IMG/VR virus record: IMGVR_UViG_3300047554_000382
Coordinates: 1-63,211 of that record
Origin: a virus
Direction: 5' to 3' (one strand)
Length of the DNA stretch: 63,211 nucleotides
Both the position numbers and the translations under genes were made by a program. The notes below the pieces were generated by a model, which saw only the letters and a program-made list of their open reading frames with translations, was not told where the DNA came from and did not search any database. The number at the start of each line of letters is the position of its first letter. Position 1 is the first letter of the stretch. Shown here in pieces: positions 7,349-14,842 of the stretch.

Positions 7349-7776
7349 TGAAAAAATTTATAGAAAAACTGTTTGGCTTTGACAAGATCAAGGAAGCGAA
7401 AGCTCAAGCGGAAAAATTAAAACAAGAAGCAATAGAAGCTGCCGAGGAAGCTAAACGTATTGCCGAGGAAGCTAAACTTTCACCCAAAGAGTTAGCTACA
7501 AAAAGAGGTCAGCCGTGGGTGGCAGTATTAGACACAAAAGTTAATCCAGAAAATCCAAGAAACGGTTTTTTTGAGTTAGACTGGAATGAGTATTTTGTAG
7601 AACAATTAATTAAGGCAGGCTACGGATTAGAAAACGATCCCCAAGAAGAAATAGTTGATCGTTGGTTTAGAGATCTTGCGAGAAATATCCTTGCCGAAGA
7701 AGGACAAGATGTAACAAGAGGCGCAGGATTTATTAATGTCGTACCAATCGCCAAAGGCAAATCAGAGGTAAGCTAA
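7348..7776 (+). CDS. Conserved phage protein with N-terminal coiled coil
   Basis: Function unknown, 142 residues. Residues 10-50 form a strongly predicted charged coiled coil (AKAQAEKLKQEAIEAAEEAK). A folded part follows with LSPKELATKRGQPWVAVLDT and DWNEYFVEQLIKAGYG, then a conserved-looking IVDRWFRDLARNILAEEG. The ATG at 7348 overlaps the queE stop in a TAATG arrangement and is preferred over an upstream ATG at 7336 that lies inside queE. The C-terminal half looks like small conserved proteins of T4-like marine phages. Coupling to queE is likely operonic only. Confidence 0.6.
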   Translation: MKKFIEKLFGFDKIKEAKAQAEKLKQEAIEAAEEAKRIAEEAKLSPKELATKRGQPWVAVLDTKVNPENPRNGFFELDWNEYFVEQLIKAGYGLENDPQEEIVDRWFRDLARNILAEEGQDVTRGAGFINVVPIAKGKSEVS

Positions 7777-8465
7777 TGAGAATAGCAAGGATGAAGAGCA
7801 TGCATCCGTTGACAGAATATTCTCCTAGTTGGGATATTTCTTTCGGAGTAGGCCATTGGAAAGATGCTGAAAAAATTGACACTATAAGAGAATGGCTGAT
7901 CGAAAACGAAAGCCGAATCTTAGATACAGTTCCTTTACATCACGATGGTGGCACTGGTCTAGGAGAAAATAGTGTAACTAGCAGATTTGGCAGATATAAT
8001 CTTTTAAATTTTCAAGACGAGTTACCAGAATTAGCCGAACTACTAAAGTTTTTTAGGATTTCATATTTGGATTATGTTAGCCAAGATAACAGCGAAATTC
8101 GAGATGTGGATATCGTTTGTTGGTTTAATAAACTAAAAACGGGCGAACATATCAAAGAGCACTCCCATGGTGCAGGTAACGATGCGTATCTAAGTGGCAA
8201 CATCCATCTTGACAACTACGCTACAAACACGTATTATACTAATGTGTTTGATCGAAATGTCCAATTTGTGCCAGGCAACTATAAGGGCGGGCTGTCAATT
8301 TTTCCAAGTTGGGTTCCCCACCATACTGATGAACATAAAGAAGACAACTTTAGACTAAGCATAGCATTTGATCTAAGACTGAATGATAATGCAGAGAATA
8401 AGGAACTGCATGCCATTCCGTTTATGAATCATGAAATTTATGAAACCTTAATTAAAGGATTGTAA
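7776..8465 (+). CDS. Putative 2-oxoglutarate/Fe(II) oxygenase
   Basis: A 229-residue protein with the layout of phage 2OG-Fe(II) dioxygenases: a central HIKEHSHGAGNDAYLSG segment, a strand, then GGLSIFPSWVPHHTDEH and the closing NFRLSIAFDLRL. The first His cluster would supply metal ligands, the second His the distal ligand, and the Arg before the last strand would bind 2-oxoglutarate. Such enzymes hydroxylate proteins, nucleobases or small molecules. The substrate is unknown; the neighbours (queE upstream, RNase H downstream) do not decide it. Start and stop overlap neighbours as TAATG. Confidence 0.65.
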   Translation: MRIARMKSMHPLTEYSPSWDISFGVGHWKDAEKIDTIREWLIENESRILDTVPLHHDGGTGLGENSVTSRFGRYNLLNFQDELPELAELLKFFRISYLDYVSQDNSEIRDVDIVCWFNKLKTGEHIKEHSHGAGNDAYLSGNIHLDNYATNTYYTNVFDRNVQFVPGNYKGGLSIFPSWVPHHTDEHKEDNFRLSIAFDLRLNDNAENKELHAIPFMNHEIYETLIKGL

Positions 8466-9463
8466 TGTCGTTTATTTTAGTTGATACTGCTAATACATTT
8501 TTTAGGGCAAGACATGTTGTCAGAGGAGATGCTGACATTAAACTTGGCATGGCGTTGCATATTACTTTCAACAGTATCAAAAAAGCATGGCAAGACTTCG
8601 GAGGCACTCATGTAGTGTTCTGCTTAGAAGGTCGGTCGTGGCGTAAGGATGTTTATAAGCCTTATAAGGCAAATCGCGCAGAAACCCGTGCGGCTATGAC
8701 TGTAAAAGAACAAGAAGAAGATAAACTCTTTTGGGAGACTTTTGATGCTTTCAAAGAGTTTATTGAAACTAAGACAAATTGTACAGTTTTGCGTCATCCA
8801 AATCTTGAAGCAGATGATCTTATCGCCGGCTTCATTCAAAGTCATCCCAACGATGATCATGTGATCATTTCGACAGACAGCGACTTCCATCAGTTGATTG
8901 CTCCAAATGTCAAACAGTATAACGGTGTAGCAGATACGCTAACTACACACGAAGGAGTCTTTGACAAAAAAGGTAAAGCAGTAATAGATAAGAAAACTAA
9001 AGAGGCTATTCCTGCGCCTGATACACAATGGATTCTGTTTGAAAAGTGTATGCGTGGCGACTCTAGCGATAATGTTTTTTCAGCATATCCCGGTGTGCGT
9101 ACTAAAGGTACAAAAAATAAAGTAGGTCTTCAAGAAGCATTTCAAGATAGAAATTCTAAAGGTTGGGCATGGAACAATCTCATGCTTCAGCGTTGGGTCG
9201 ACCACGAAGGTCAAGAACATCGTGTCCTAGACGACTACAATCGAAATGTTCAGTTAATCGACTTAACTGCACAACCCAATGATGTTAAACAAATGATTAA
9301 CGAAACTATCGAATCACAAACTAAGGAACCTAAAAATATCAGCCAGGTTGGTATTAGGTTATTAAAGTTCTGCAATCTTTACGATATGAAAAAAATCTCA
9401 GACTCAATACAGCAATATGCAGAACCATTCCAAGCAAGATATCCCAGCGGAGGAACAAAATGA
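8465..9463 (+). CDS. rnh: RNase H / 5'-3' flap exonuclease (T4 Rnh-like)
   Basis: A 332-residue member of the FEN/5'-nuclease family, the T4 RNase H type that removes RNA primers from Okazaki fragments. Metal-binding acidic residues are in order: D7 in ILVDTANTFFRAR, the EADDLIAGF helix, STDSDFHQL, and GDSSDNVFSAYPGV, which is the helix-hairpin-helix region. A basic patch WRKDVYKPYKANR matches the helical arch. Length is close to T4 Rnh (305 aa). It starts in a TAATG overlap with the oxygenase gene and ends in an ATGA overlap with the next gene. Confidence 0.9.
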   Translation: MSFILVDTANTFFRARHVVRGDADIKLGMALHITFNSIKKAWQDFGGTHVVFCLEGRSWRKDVYKPYKANRAETRAAMTVKEQEEDKLFWETFDAFKEFIETKTNCTVLRHPNLEADDLIAGFIQSHPNDDHVIISTDSDFHQLIAPNVKQYNGVADTLTTHEGVFDKKGKAVIDKKTKEAIPAPDTQWILFEKCMRGDSSDNVFSAYPGVRTKGTKNKVGLQEAFQDRNSKGWAWNNLMLQRWVDHEGQEHRVLDDYNRNVQLIDLTAQPNDVKQMINETIESQTKEPKNISQVGIRLLKFCNLYDMKKISDSIQQYAEPFQARYPSGGTK

Positions 9464-9939
9464 ATTTTAAAGCTAAACCAGTAGTTGACGGTAAATTTTG
9501 GATCGTTGAAGAAGACGGCGAGAAAATCGGCATCCTACATAAAAAAGAAAATAACAAATTTATGCTAAGTGCCAAAGGTGGCGAAAAGTATTTCAACAAA
9601 AAAGATGAGCTAACAAAACTATTTGGTAAAGACTTCTTTCAATCTAGTGTTAAGACTACGATTAGTTCTCAAGAAGACAATCGAGATGTTTATGGTTATC
9701 CAACTAGTTGCTATCCATATAATCCGCTATTCAATGTACAGAAGAAATTGCCACTTTTTACCAAAAGCTCTGCTAGCAAGAGCTTATATTGTGCAGGATA
9801 TTACACAATTAAATTTGACAAAGGATGGGTTAAGAGCTTTTGTCCTAAACTTATTACCTTAGAAAGATATCCGTTTAAAGGTCCTTTTAAAACTGAAATG
9901 GAAATGAAACAGGTGCTATCAAATGCCAAATCCGATTAA
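9460..9939 (+). CDS. Conserved phage protein (159 aa)
   Basis: Function unknown. The N-terminal half is a small beta-rich domain (FWIVEEDGEKIGILHKKENN). The C-terminal half has an aromatic-rich segment, DVYGYPTSCYPYNPLFNVQKKL, continuing into FTKSSASKSLYCAGYYTIKF, a pattern I associate with T4-like phages of aquatic bacteria. Several cysteines are scattered and do not form an obvious zinc motif. It is coupled to the upstream rnh gene by an ATGA overlap and overlaps the next gene by 17 bases, so a role in replication is suggested only by position. Confidence 0.6.
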   Translation: MNFKAKPVVDGKFWIVEEDGEKIGILHKKENNKFMLSAKGGEKYFNKKDELTKLFGKDFFQSSVKTTISSQEDNRDVYGYPTSCYPYNPLFNVQKKLPLFTKSSASKSLYCAGYYTIKFDKGWVKSFCPKLITLERYPFKGPFKTEMEMKQVLSNAKSD

Positions 9940-10162
9940 TACCATACCTATCCAGCAATTTATACAGCAGGTTAAAGCCGCAGACCTAAGCCAGCAACGA
10001 GAAATTAAATTAGACATTAAAACTGCTAAAGCATTGGCTTTTTGTCTAGGGGAAGTATCTGCTAAACTTCTTGAAGATTACGATACAATTTTGCGTAAAC
10101 TAGAACAAAGTTCTGGCGGCTCAGTTACTATACAGATGGACGGTGGCGGTTTTTCATCATAA
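9923..10162 (+). CDS. Small hypothetical protein (79 aa)
   Basis: Not recognised. It is mostly helical with a Gln-rich start (NTIPIQQFIQQVKAADLSQQ), a long helix AKALAFCLGEVSAKLLEDYD, and a Gly-rich tail ending GGGFSS. It starts inside the preceding gene and is followed by a late-type promoter element at 10167-10175. Confidence 0.5.
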   Translation: MPNPINTIPIQQFIQQVKAADLSQQREIKLDIKTAKALAFCLGEVSAKLLEDYDTILRKLEQSSGGSVTIQMDGGGFSS

Positions 10163-10166
10163 AAAA

Positions 10167-10175
10167 GATAAATAT
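10167..10175 (+). promoter_or_regulatory. Late-type promoter element
   Basis: GATAAATAT on the plus strand, 27 bases before the next start. It matches the T4 late -10 consensus TATAAATA at 7 of 8 core positions. No -35 partner is expected for gp55-dependent late promoters. Confidence 0.5.
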
Positions 10176-10201
10176 ATGCGTACTTAATATAGGACGTATA
10201 T

Positions 10202-10486
10202 ATGTCAAGACCGAAGCCGAAAGTATTACTAGAGCACATAAACAAAAAGAATTACAAAAGCGAGCAAGTACTCGAGGCCGATGCCATCTGGGCAGTGTTC
10301 TATAAAGGACAGCCATTTAATCTAAAATCGGCTAATAGTCTTACTAGCTATCCAGGGCCTAAGTATAAAAAAGTTAGTTTCTCTAATCCTGGCCATGCAC
10401 ACAATCTTGCTAAAAAGTTAAATCGTCTTTTCAACTGCGAGGATTTTGCAGTGGTTAAATTAACTTCTGGCGAGATTATTAAATGA
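10202..10486 (+). CDS. Conserved phage protein (94 aa)
   Basis: Function unknown. A compact alpha/beta protein with a basic start (MSRPKPKVLLEHINKK), a central IWAVFYKGQPFNLKS strand pair, then NPGHAHNLAKKLNRLF and a C-terminal FAVVKLTSGEII strand. It resembles small conserved proteins of T4-like aquatic phages. A late-type element lies just upstream, so late expression is plausible. The stop overlaps the next start (ATGA). Confidence 0.6.
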   Translation: MSRPKPKVLLEHINKKNYKSEQVLEADAIWAVFYKGQPFNLKSANSLTSYPGPKYKKVSFSNPGHAHNLAKKLNRLFNCEDFAVVKLTSGEIIK

Positions 10487-10887
10487 TTTCAAAAGAAACA
10501 TTTACAAAAATTTTTTTAAAACAAAAAGACTACAGTATAGATCCGGCTAATGTCAAGCTACATCTATACAAGTGGTGGCAAAGCCATCGCAGTAAAGACA
10601 GTGGTGGCCTAAGGCTAAGTGATGATGGTCTTAAATTTCTAATAGAAGAATTGGAATTGAAATCTTATGAAATTCCGTTTACTGAGCCAATCGATCTAAG
10701 TCCCCAAACTATCATATTCTTTGATAGAAATATGGACTATCCATATCATTTAACCAATCATTCCATAACCGTTTTTTCGGAAAAAAAGTCGTTTGAGCTT
10801 TATATGTTTTCGGATGACATTCGAAAATATGGGCTCGTTAAAGCTATGAATCGCCAAAAGAAAGATAGCCAAACGGACGAAGAATAA
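10483..10887 (+). CDS. Conserved phage protein (134 aa)
   Basis: Function unknown. Features are an N-terminal helix (TKIFLKQKDYSIDP), a tryptophan-containing LHLYKWWQSHRSKDS, and a central GGLRLSDDGLKFLIEELEL. After an aromatic-rich beta section it ends in a highly charged tail (NRQKKDSQTDEE). It is the last gene of the first long plus-strand operon: an AT-rich gap with a strong early promoter follows. Confidence 0.55.
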   Translation: MISKETFTKIFLKQKDYSIDPANVKLHLYKWWQSHRSKDSGGLRLSDDGLKFLIEELELKSYEIPFTEPIDLSPQTIIFFDRNMDYPYHLTNHSITVFSEKKSFELYMFSDDIRKYGLVKAMNRQKKDSQTDEE

Positions 10888-10899
10888 TTAAAAAATCCG

Positions 10900-10928
10900 T
10901 TGACTTCCTAGTTTCTTTCCCGTATAAT
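10900..10928 (+). promoter_or_regulatory. Early sigma70-type promoter for the MoxR gene
   Basis: TTGACT at 10900-10905 and a perfect TATAAT at 10923-10928, spaced by 17 bases, 48 bases before the ATPase start. It lies in the largest gap of the left half of the window. Confidence 0.85.
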
Positions 10929-10976
10929 ACATACATAGACAGTTACTTCAACTTTTTCATCAACTAGGAGTTTTCA

Positions 10977-12068
10977 ATGAGCGAAGTCATTACCCGTCAA
11001 GTAGGCCCCAAATCTGCTAAGAAAAGCCTGCGCCGTGCTTTTAAAGCCCAACGTCCAGTATTCCTTTGGGGTCCTCCGGGCATTGGTAAATCCGATATCG
11101 TCAAGCAACTTGGCGAAGAGCTCGAAGCTCATGTTATTGATATCCGTTTGAGTCTTTGGGAACCAACTGACATTAAGGGTATCCCTTACTTTGATAGCAA
11201 TGCCAGCAAAATGGTTTGGGCACCCCCTGGTGAGTTGCCCGATGCCGAGTTGGCAGAGAAACATAGCAAAATCATTCTGTTCATGGATGAAATGAACTCT
11301 GCGGCTCCTGCCGTACAAGCGGCGGCTTATCAGTTAGTTCTTAACCGCAAGGTTGGTACTTATAAACTGCCAGACAACGTTCTGATTGTTGCGGCTGGTA
11401 ACCGTGAAAGCGACAAAGGCGTTACTTACCGTATGCCTGCTCCGTTGGCTAACCGCTTCGTTCACTTGGAAATGCGTGTAGACTGGGATGACTACTTTAG
11501 CTGGGCTACCGAAAATCGTATCCACAAAGACGTAGTTGGTTTCCTTACTTTCTCTAAGAAAGACTTATACGACTTTGATCCTAAATCCGCAAGTCGTGCC
11601 TTTGCAACTCCGCGTTCTTGGACCTTTGTGTCTGAGCTGTTGTTTGATGACGACGAAGACGAAGGCACTTTGACTGATTTGATTTCAGGTGCAGTTGGCG
11701 AAGGTCTTGCAGTTAAGTTCATGGCACACCGCAAGGTTGCAGGTCAGCTTCCTGATCCTCAAGATATCCTTAAGGGCAAAGTTAAAAAGATGGACACCAA
11801 AGAAATCTCTGCGATGTACTCATTGACTGTTAGTCTCTGCTATGAACTCAAAGATGCTTCAGATAAGAACGCTAAAGATTGGAACGACCAAGTAAACTGT
11901 TTCTTTGAGTTTATGATGAACAATTTTGAAACTGAATTGGTTGTTATGGGTACCAAACTTGCTCTTACTCAATATCAACTGCCGTTGGATCCAGACGAGA
12001 TCAAATGCTTTGATGACTTCCATGCCAAATATGGTAAGTATATTGCGGCCGCAACAGACCGCAATTAA
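10977..12068 (+). CDS. MoxR-type AAA+ ATPase (CobS-like)
   Basis: A 363-residue AAA+ ATPase of the MoxR/CobS group. Walker A is GPPGIGKS at residues 32-39, Walker B is IILFMDEMNSA with Asp104-Glu105, and sensor 1 is VAAGNRESD. After the ATPase core comes a helical lid region. MoxR-type ATPases work with a VWA-domain protein as a chaperone-like or metal-chelatase pair; the next gene encodes exactly such a partner. T4-like cyanophages carry related genes annotated cobS. It has its own early promoter, and an AGGAG ribosome-binding site at 10965-10969. The substrate is unknown. Confidence 0.85.
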   Translation: MSEVITRQVGPKSAKKSLRRAFKAQRPVFLWGPPGIGKSDIVKQLGEELEAHVIDIRLSLWEPTDIKGIPYFDSNASKMVWAPPGELPDAELAEKHSKIILFMDEMNSAAPAVQAAAYQLVLNRKVGTYKLPDNVLIVAAGNRESDKGVTYRMPAPLANRFVHLEMRVDWDDYFSWATENRIHKDVVGFLTFSKKDLYDFDPKSASRAFATPRSWTFVSELLFDDDEDEGTLTDLISGAVGEGLAVKFMAHRKVAGQLPDPQDILKGKVKKMDTKEISAMYSLTVSLCYELKDASDKNAKDWNDQVNCFFEFMMNNFETELVVMGTKLALTQYQLPLDPDEIKCFDDFHAKYGKYIAAATDRN

Positions 12069-12082
12069 GAGTCCAAAACAAA

Positions 12083-12111
12083 TTGACAGGACCTTCGGGT
12101 CCTGTTATAAT
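12083..12111 (+). promoter_or_regulatory. Consensus early promoter with hairpin in its spacer
   Basis: Perfect -35 TTGACA (12083-12088) and perfect -10 TATAAT (12106-12111) are 17 bases apart. The spacer and the last three bases of the -35 form a perfect inverted repeat ACAGGACC-TTCG-GGTCCTGT (12086-12105): an 8-bp stem with a UUCG tetraloop closed by C-G. It lies between the MoxR gene stop and the VWA gene start, so it serves as promoter for the latter. As RNA from upstream it could also be a hairpin that slows or ends transcription, although the tail is UUAUAAUAUAUA rather than a true U run. Confidence 0.85.
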
Positions 12112-12142
12112 ATATACATTAGTAAATACTTTGGAGCAGAAT

Positions 12143-13315
12143 ATGTCTAGTTACATGGACCCAATCGTAGATAAAATCGTAGTAGCCAGAGTTGGTCTAC
12201 TGCTTCGTCATCCATTCTTTGGTAACATGGCTACCCGTCTTAAAATTCAAGACGCTAGTGAGTGGTGCCAAACTGCCGCAACAGATGGGCGCCATCTTTA
12301 TTACAATCGAGACTTCTTTTCCGATCTAACTCCTAAACAAGTTGAGTTTGTTGTAGCACACGAAATTCTGCATAATGTTTTTGAACACATGCTACGCAAC
12401 GAAGGTCGAAATCGTAATATTTGGAACATCGCCGCAGACTATGCTGTTAACGGACAATTGGTTCGAGATCGTATTGGTGAAGTTCCCCCAAAGATTAAAA
12501 TTTTCCACGACGCTCAACACTACGGTAAAAGCACCGAGCAGATCTATGACGAGATCTACGAAGACATGGACGAACAAGAACTTGCCGCATTAGGTCAACT
12601 TCTTGACGATCACATTGACTGGGAGAAAGAAGGAAAAAATGGTCAGCCTTCTTATTCCAAAGAAGATCTTAAAAAGATTCGAGACGAGATTAAAGAAGCG
12701 ACTATGCAAGCGGCACAGGCCGCAGGTGCTGGTAATGTTCCTGCAAATATCGCTAGGATGATCAGAGAGCTCACTGAGCCTAAAATGAACTGGCGTGAAA
12801 TCCTGCGCCAGCAAATCCAAAGCACTATTAAGAACGACTATACATTTATTCGTCCTAACCGTAAGGCTTGGCATATGAATGCTATCTTGCCTGGTACTAA
12901 CTACGACGAAACAATTGATATCTGTGTTTCAATTGATATGTCGGGCTCCATTGGCGATGATCAGGCTAAAGATTTTATGAGCGAGATCAAAGGCATTATG
13001 GACGAGTACAAAGACTACAAAATTAAATTGTGGTGTTTTGACACGCGAGTCTATAACGAAGAAGACTTTGACGGCTATGGTAAAGATATCATGGAGTATG
13101 AAGTTGCCGGCGGCGGTGGAACCGATTTCATGTGTAACTGGGAATACATGAAAGAACACGACATCAATCCTAAGAAATTTATCATGTTCACAGATGGATA
13201 TCCTTGGGATTCTTGGGGTGATCCAGATTACTGCGATACGGTATTCATTATTCACGGTAATGATACTATTGTTCCACCGTTTGGTGCCCACGCATACTAC
13301 GAATTTAAAAAATAA
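12143..13315 (+). CDS. Metallopeptidase-like protein with VWA domain (DUF2201/CobT-like)
   Basis: A 390-residue protein with two parts. The N-terminal half has a zinc-metallopeptidase HExxH motif, HEILH at residues 73-77. The C-terminal half is a VWA-like domain with the metal-ion-dependent adhesion site DMSGS at 265-269, and TDG in FTDGYPWDS further on. This is the architecture of predicted metallopeptidases that pair with MoxR ATPases; the ATPase is the gene upstream. The true start is ATG 12143 with GGAG at 12133-12136. A longer frame from 12083 would run through the promoter and is rejected. A strong terminator follows the stop. Confidence 0.85.
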   Translation: MSSYMDPIVDKIVVARVGLLLRHPFFGNMATRLKIQDASEWCQTAATDGRHLYYNRDFFSDLTPKQVEFVVAHEILHNVFEHMLRNEGRNRNIWNIAADYAVNGQLVRDRIGEVPPKIKIFHDAQHYGKSTEQIYDEIYEDMDEQELAALGQLLDDHIDWEKEGKNGQPSYSKEDLKKIRDEIKEATMQAAQAAGAGNVPANIARMIRELTEPKMNWREILRQQIQSTIKNDYTFIRPNRKAWHMNAILPGTNYDETIDICVSIDMSGSIGDDQAKDFMSEIKGIMDEYKDYKIKLWCFDTRVYNEEDFDGYGKDIMEYEVAGGGGTDFMCNWEYMKEHDINPKKFIMFTDGYPWDSWGDPDYCDTVFIIHGNDTIVPPFGAHAYYEFKK

Positions 13316-13320
13316 GGTCT

Positions 13321-13342
13321 AGGGGGCTTAGTCCCCCTTTTT
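13321..13342 (+). terminator. Rho-independent terminator
   Basis: Inverted repeat AGGGGG (13321-13326) and CCCCCT (13333-13338) with a six-base loop, followed by a run of T to 13342. It ends the VWA gene transcript 6 bases after its stop codon. Confidence 0.9.
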
Positions 13343-13345
13343 ATT

Positions 13346-13624
13346 ATGGCTATTAAAAACGGTACAGTAAATCCTTTAAACGTATTAGAAATAAGAAAAT
13401 CTAAATTTCCTGCTAGGCATTTTCATTATACGAAAGTCTTTAGGTATTCCCCATCGCTAGTCCAACAAATAGATAATTGGATTTATAACAATCTAAACAG
13501 TAGATACTACGTCGGGCAAGGACTAGATCTGGTAGATAACACTATTATCTACGTTACTAAAATCGGCTTTGAAAGCGAAAAAGAACTCAGCTTCTTCAGA
13601 CTTGCCTGTCCACATTTAGCCTGA
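13346..13624 (+). CDS. Conserved phage protein (92 aa)
   Basis: Function unknown, 92 residues, basic. Features: VLEIRKSKFPARHFHYTKVF near the start, then LVQQIDNWIYNNLNSRYYVG, and a strand YVTKIGFESEKELSFF before the end. The ATG lies only 3 bases after the T-run of a strong terminator and has no visible ribosome-binding site. Expression would need read-through, a leaderless start or a different start codon. Gene density and codon pattern support a real gene, but its start is uncertain. Confidence 0.5.
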   Translation: MAIKNGTVNPLNVLEIRKSKFPARHFHYTKVFRYSPSLVQQIDNWIYNNLNSRYYVGQGLDLVDNTIIYVTKIGFESEKELSFFRLACPHLA

Positions 13625-13666
13625 CTGATAAATTATATGCATATATAACTCATATAAGGAGGCCTT

Positions 13667-13897
13667 ATGACCGAAGAAACTAAACAACCCGAAACAGCGG
13701 CACAAACCGCACCCGCACAAGAACCGCAATCTGAAGCGGATTTAACAATCAGCGATCTTAATGCTATGAAAATGATCATCGATGTTGCTAGCCAGCGCGG
13801 CGCATTTAAACCAAGTGAAATGGTAGTAGTTGGTCAAACATACAATAAACTATCTGCATTTTTAGCAGCCGCTGGTAAACCACAACAAGGAGCCTAA
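13667..13897 (+). CDS. Small conserved phage protein (76 aa)
   Basis: Function unknown. The first 25 residues are low complexity, rich in Glu, Gln, Pro, Thr and Ala. A compact helical part follows: DLNAMKMIIDVASQRGAFKP, then VVGQTYNKLSAFLAAA. A near-perfect AAGGAGG ribosome-binding site lies at 13656-13662, implying strong translation. Upstream bases 13627-13650 contain a GATAAATT element and an AT-rich stretch that may be a promoter, but no clear match to either promoter class is present. One base separates it from the next gene. Confidence 0.65.
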   Translation: MTEETKQPETAAQTAPAQEPQSEADLTISDLNAMKMIIDVASQRGAFKPSEMVVVGQTYNKLSAFLAAAGKPQQGA

Positions 13898-13898
13898 T

Positions 13899-14525
13899 AT
13901 GGCGAACGATCTAAAACACGTAGGTAGAGTAGTAAACACTGGAAGAAAATGTCTAGTAGCATTTAGAACACTACCGGGTGATGCTTTTAATTGTCTAGTA
14001 GTACAGACTGAATTATTAGATCCATCACAACATGATGCAATCATTAGCTTGGTTGAATCTAATGCTTCACAGACTGCGTTTGAGTTTGGCGAAGTTCTAG
14101 GAAGATCATATTTCCCAGACGGAAGTCCAATGCTAGCATCTTTACACGTTAAAGGTCTATTAGGAAAGTTTCCTACAGATCAAATCGAAATGATGCCAAA
14201 TATGCATGCTACAATTTTGTTGTCCGAACTTAATCAACTAATTGCAGAGCAACAAGGTGTAAGCGTTCAAGACCTCGCTATCAAAGCAACTGTTAAAGAA
14301 AATACAGAAGTACAAGAATTAGCACAGGTCAGAGACATTACTCCGCCGCAGGGAAACACAGATCCGATCGCAGATCAACCGGTAGTGAACAAAAATCTAA
14401 GTCCCGAAGATCAAGCTAAAGAATATAGATCAAAAGCTGATAAACTATCTAAAGAAGCCGCTCAGTTTAGAAGAATGGCTGAAGATCTTGCACCTACAAA
14501 GAAAAAGGTCGTTAAAGAAGCGTGA
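13899..14525 (+). CDS. Conserved T4-like phage protein (208 aa)
   Basis: Function unknown. It has an N-terminal beta-rich domain (HVGRVVNTGRKCLVAFRTLP), a conserved middle with PDGSPMLASLHVKG and FPTDQIEMMPN, a helix SELNQLIAEQQGVSVQDLA, and a charged C-terminal coiled coil (AKEYRSKADKLSKEAAQFR). An AAGGAG ribosome-binding site lies inside the end of the previous gene. The stop overlaps the next start (GTGA). The layout is a pattern I associate with aquatic T4-like phages. Confidence 0.65.
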   Translation: MANDLKHVGRVVNTGRKCLVAFRTLPGDAFNCLVVQTELLDPSQHDAIISLVESNASQTAFEFGEVLGRSYFPDGSPMLASLHVKGLLGKFPTDQIEMMPNMHATILLSELNQLIAEQQGVSVQDLAIKATVKENTEVQELAQVRDITPPQGNTDPIADQPVVNKNLSPEDQAKEYRSKADKLSKEAAQFRRMAEDLAPTKKKVVKEA

Positions 14526-14842
14526 CTACAGGGAAAACATTTCCCAAAGATATAATTGAAAGATGGCCTGAAGTTTTTGGAGAGATCACATTAAACGTGA
14601 TTCCGTTAAGGTATTTGGAATCCGTTACTGTGACCTTCAAAAACAAAAAGATTTGGGAAATTAACATGGCTAGTAGGCGTGTACGAGAAGACTGGGATTC
14701 TTTCGAATCTAGTCTTAAAGAAATGCTGGCCGCATACGAAAGCGAAATTGAAAATGTTGACTTTAAGCTCGACACTGAACGAGTAAAAAAAGACATGATA
14801 AAAAACACAAATAAGTTTTTAAAGAGAAAAAAATTAAGATGA
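14522..14842 (+). CDS. Conserved phage protein (106 aa)
   Basis: Function unknown. GTG start overlapping the previous stop (GTGA). The N-terminal half is folded (PKDIIERWPEVFGEITLNVI, then VTFKNKKIWEINM); the C-terminal half is a long, strongly charged helix ending in a Lys-rich tail, consistent with nucleic-acid or partner binding. The stop overlaps the thyX start by 4 bases. Confidence 0.6.
   Translation: MTTGKTFPKDIIERWPEVFGEITLNVIPLRYLESVTVTFKNKKIWEINMASRRVREDWDSFESSLKEMLAAYESEIENVDFKLDTERVKKDMIKNTNKFLKRKKLR

Noticed and set aside
12083-12142. Upstream extension of the VWA gene start to 12083
   Set aside because: The extension runs through a perfect promoter, and the ATG at 12143 has a good ribosome-binding site.
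13627-13650. GATAAATT and AT-rich stretch as a promoter before the 76-residue gene
   Set aside because: It fits neither the early pattern (no -35 at 17 bases) nor the late core (TAAATA broken).
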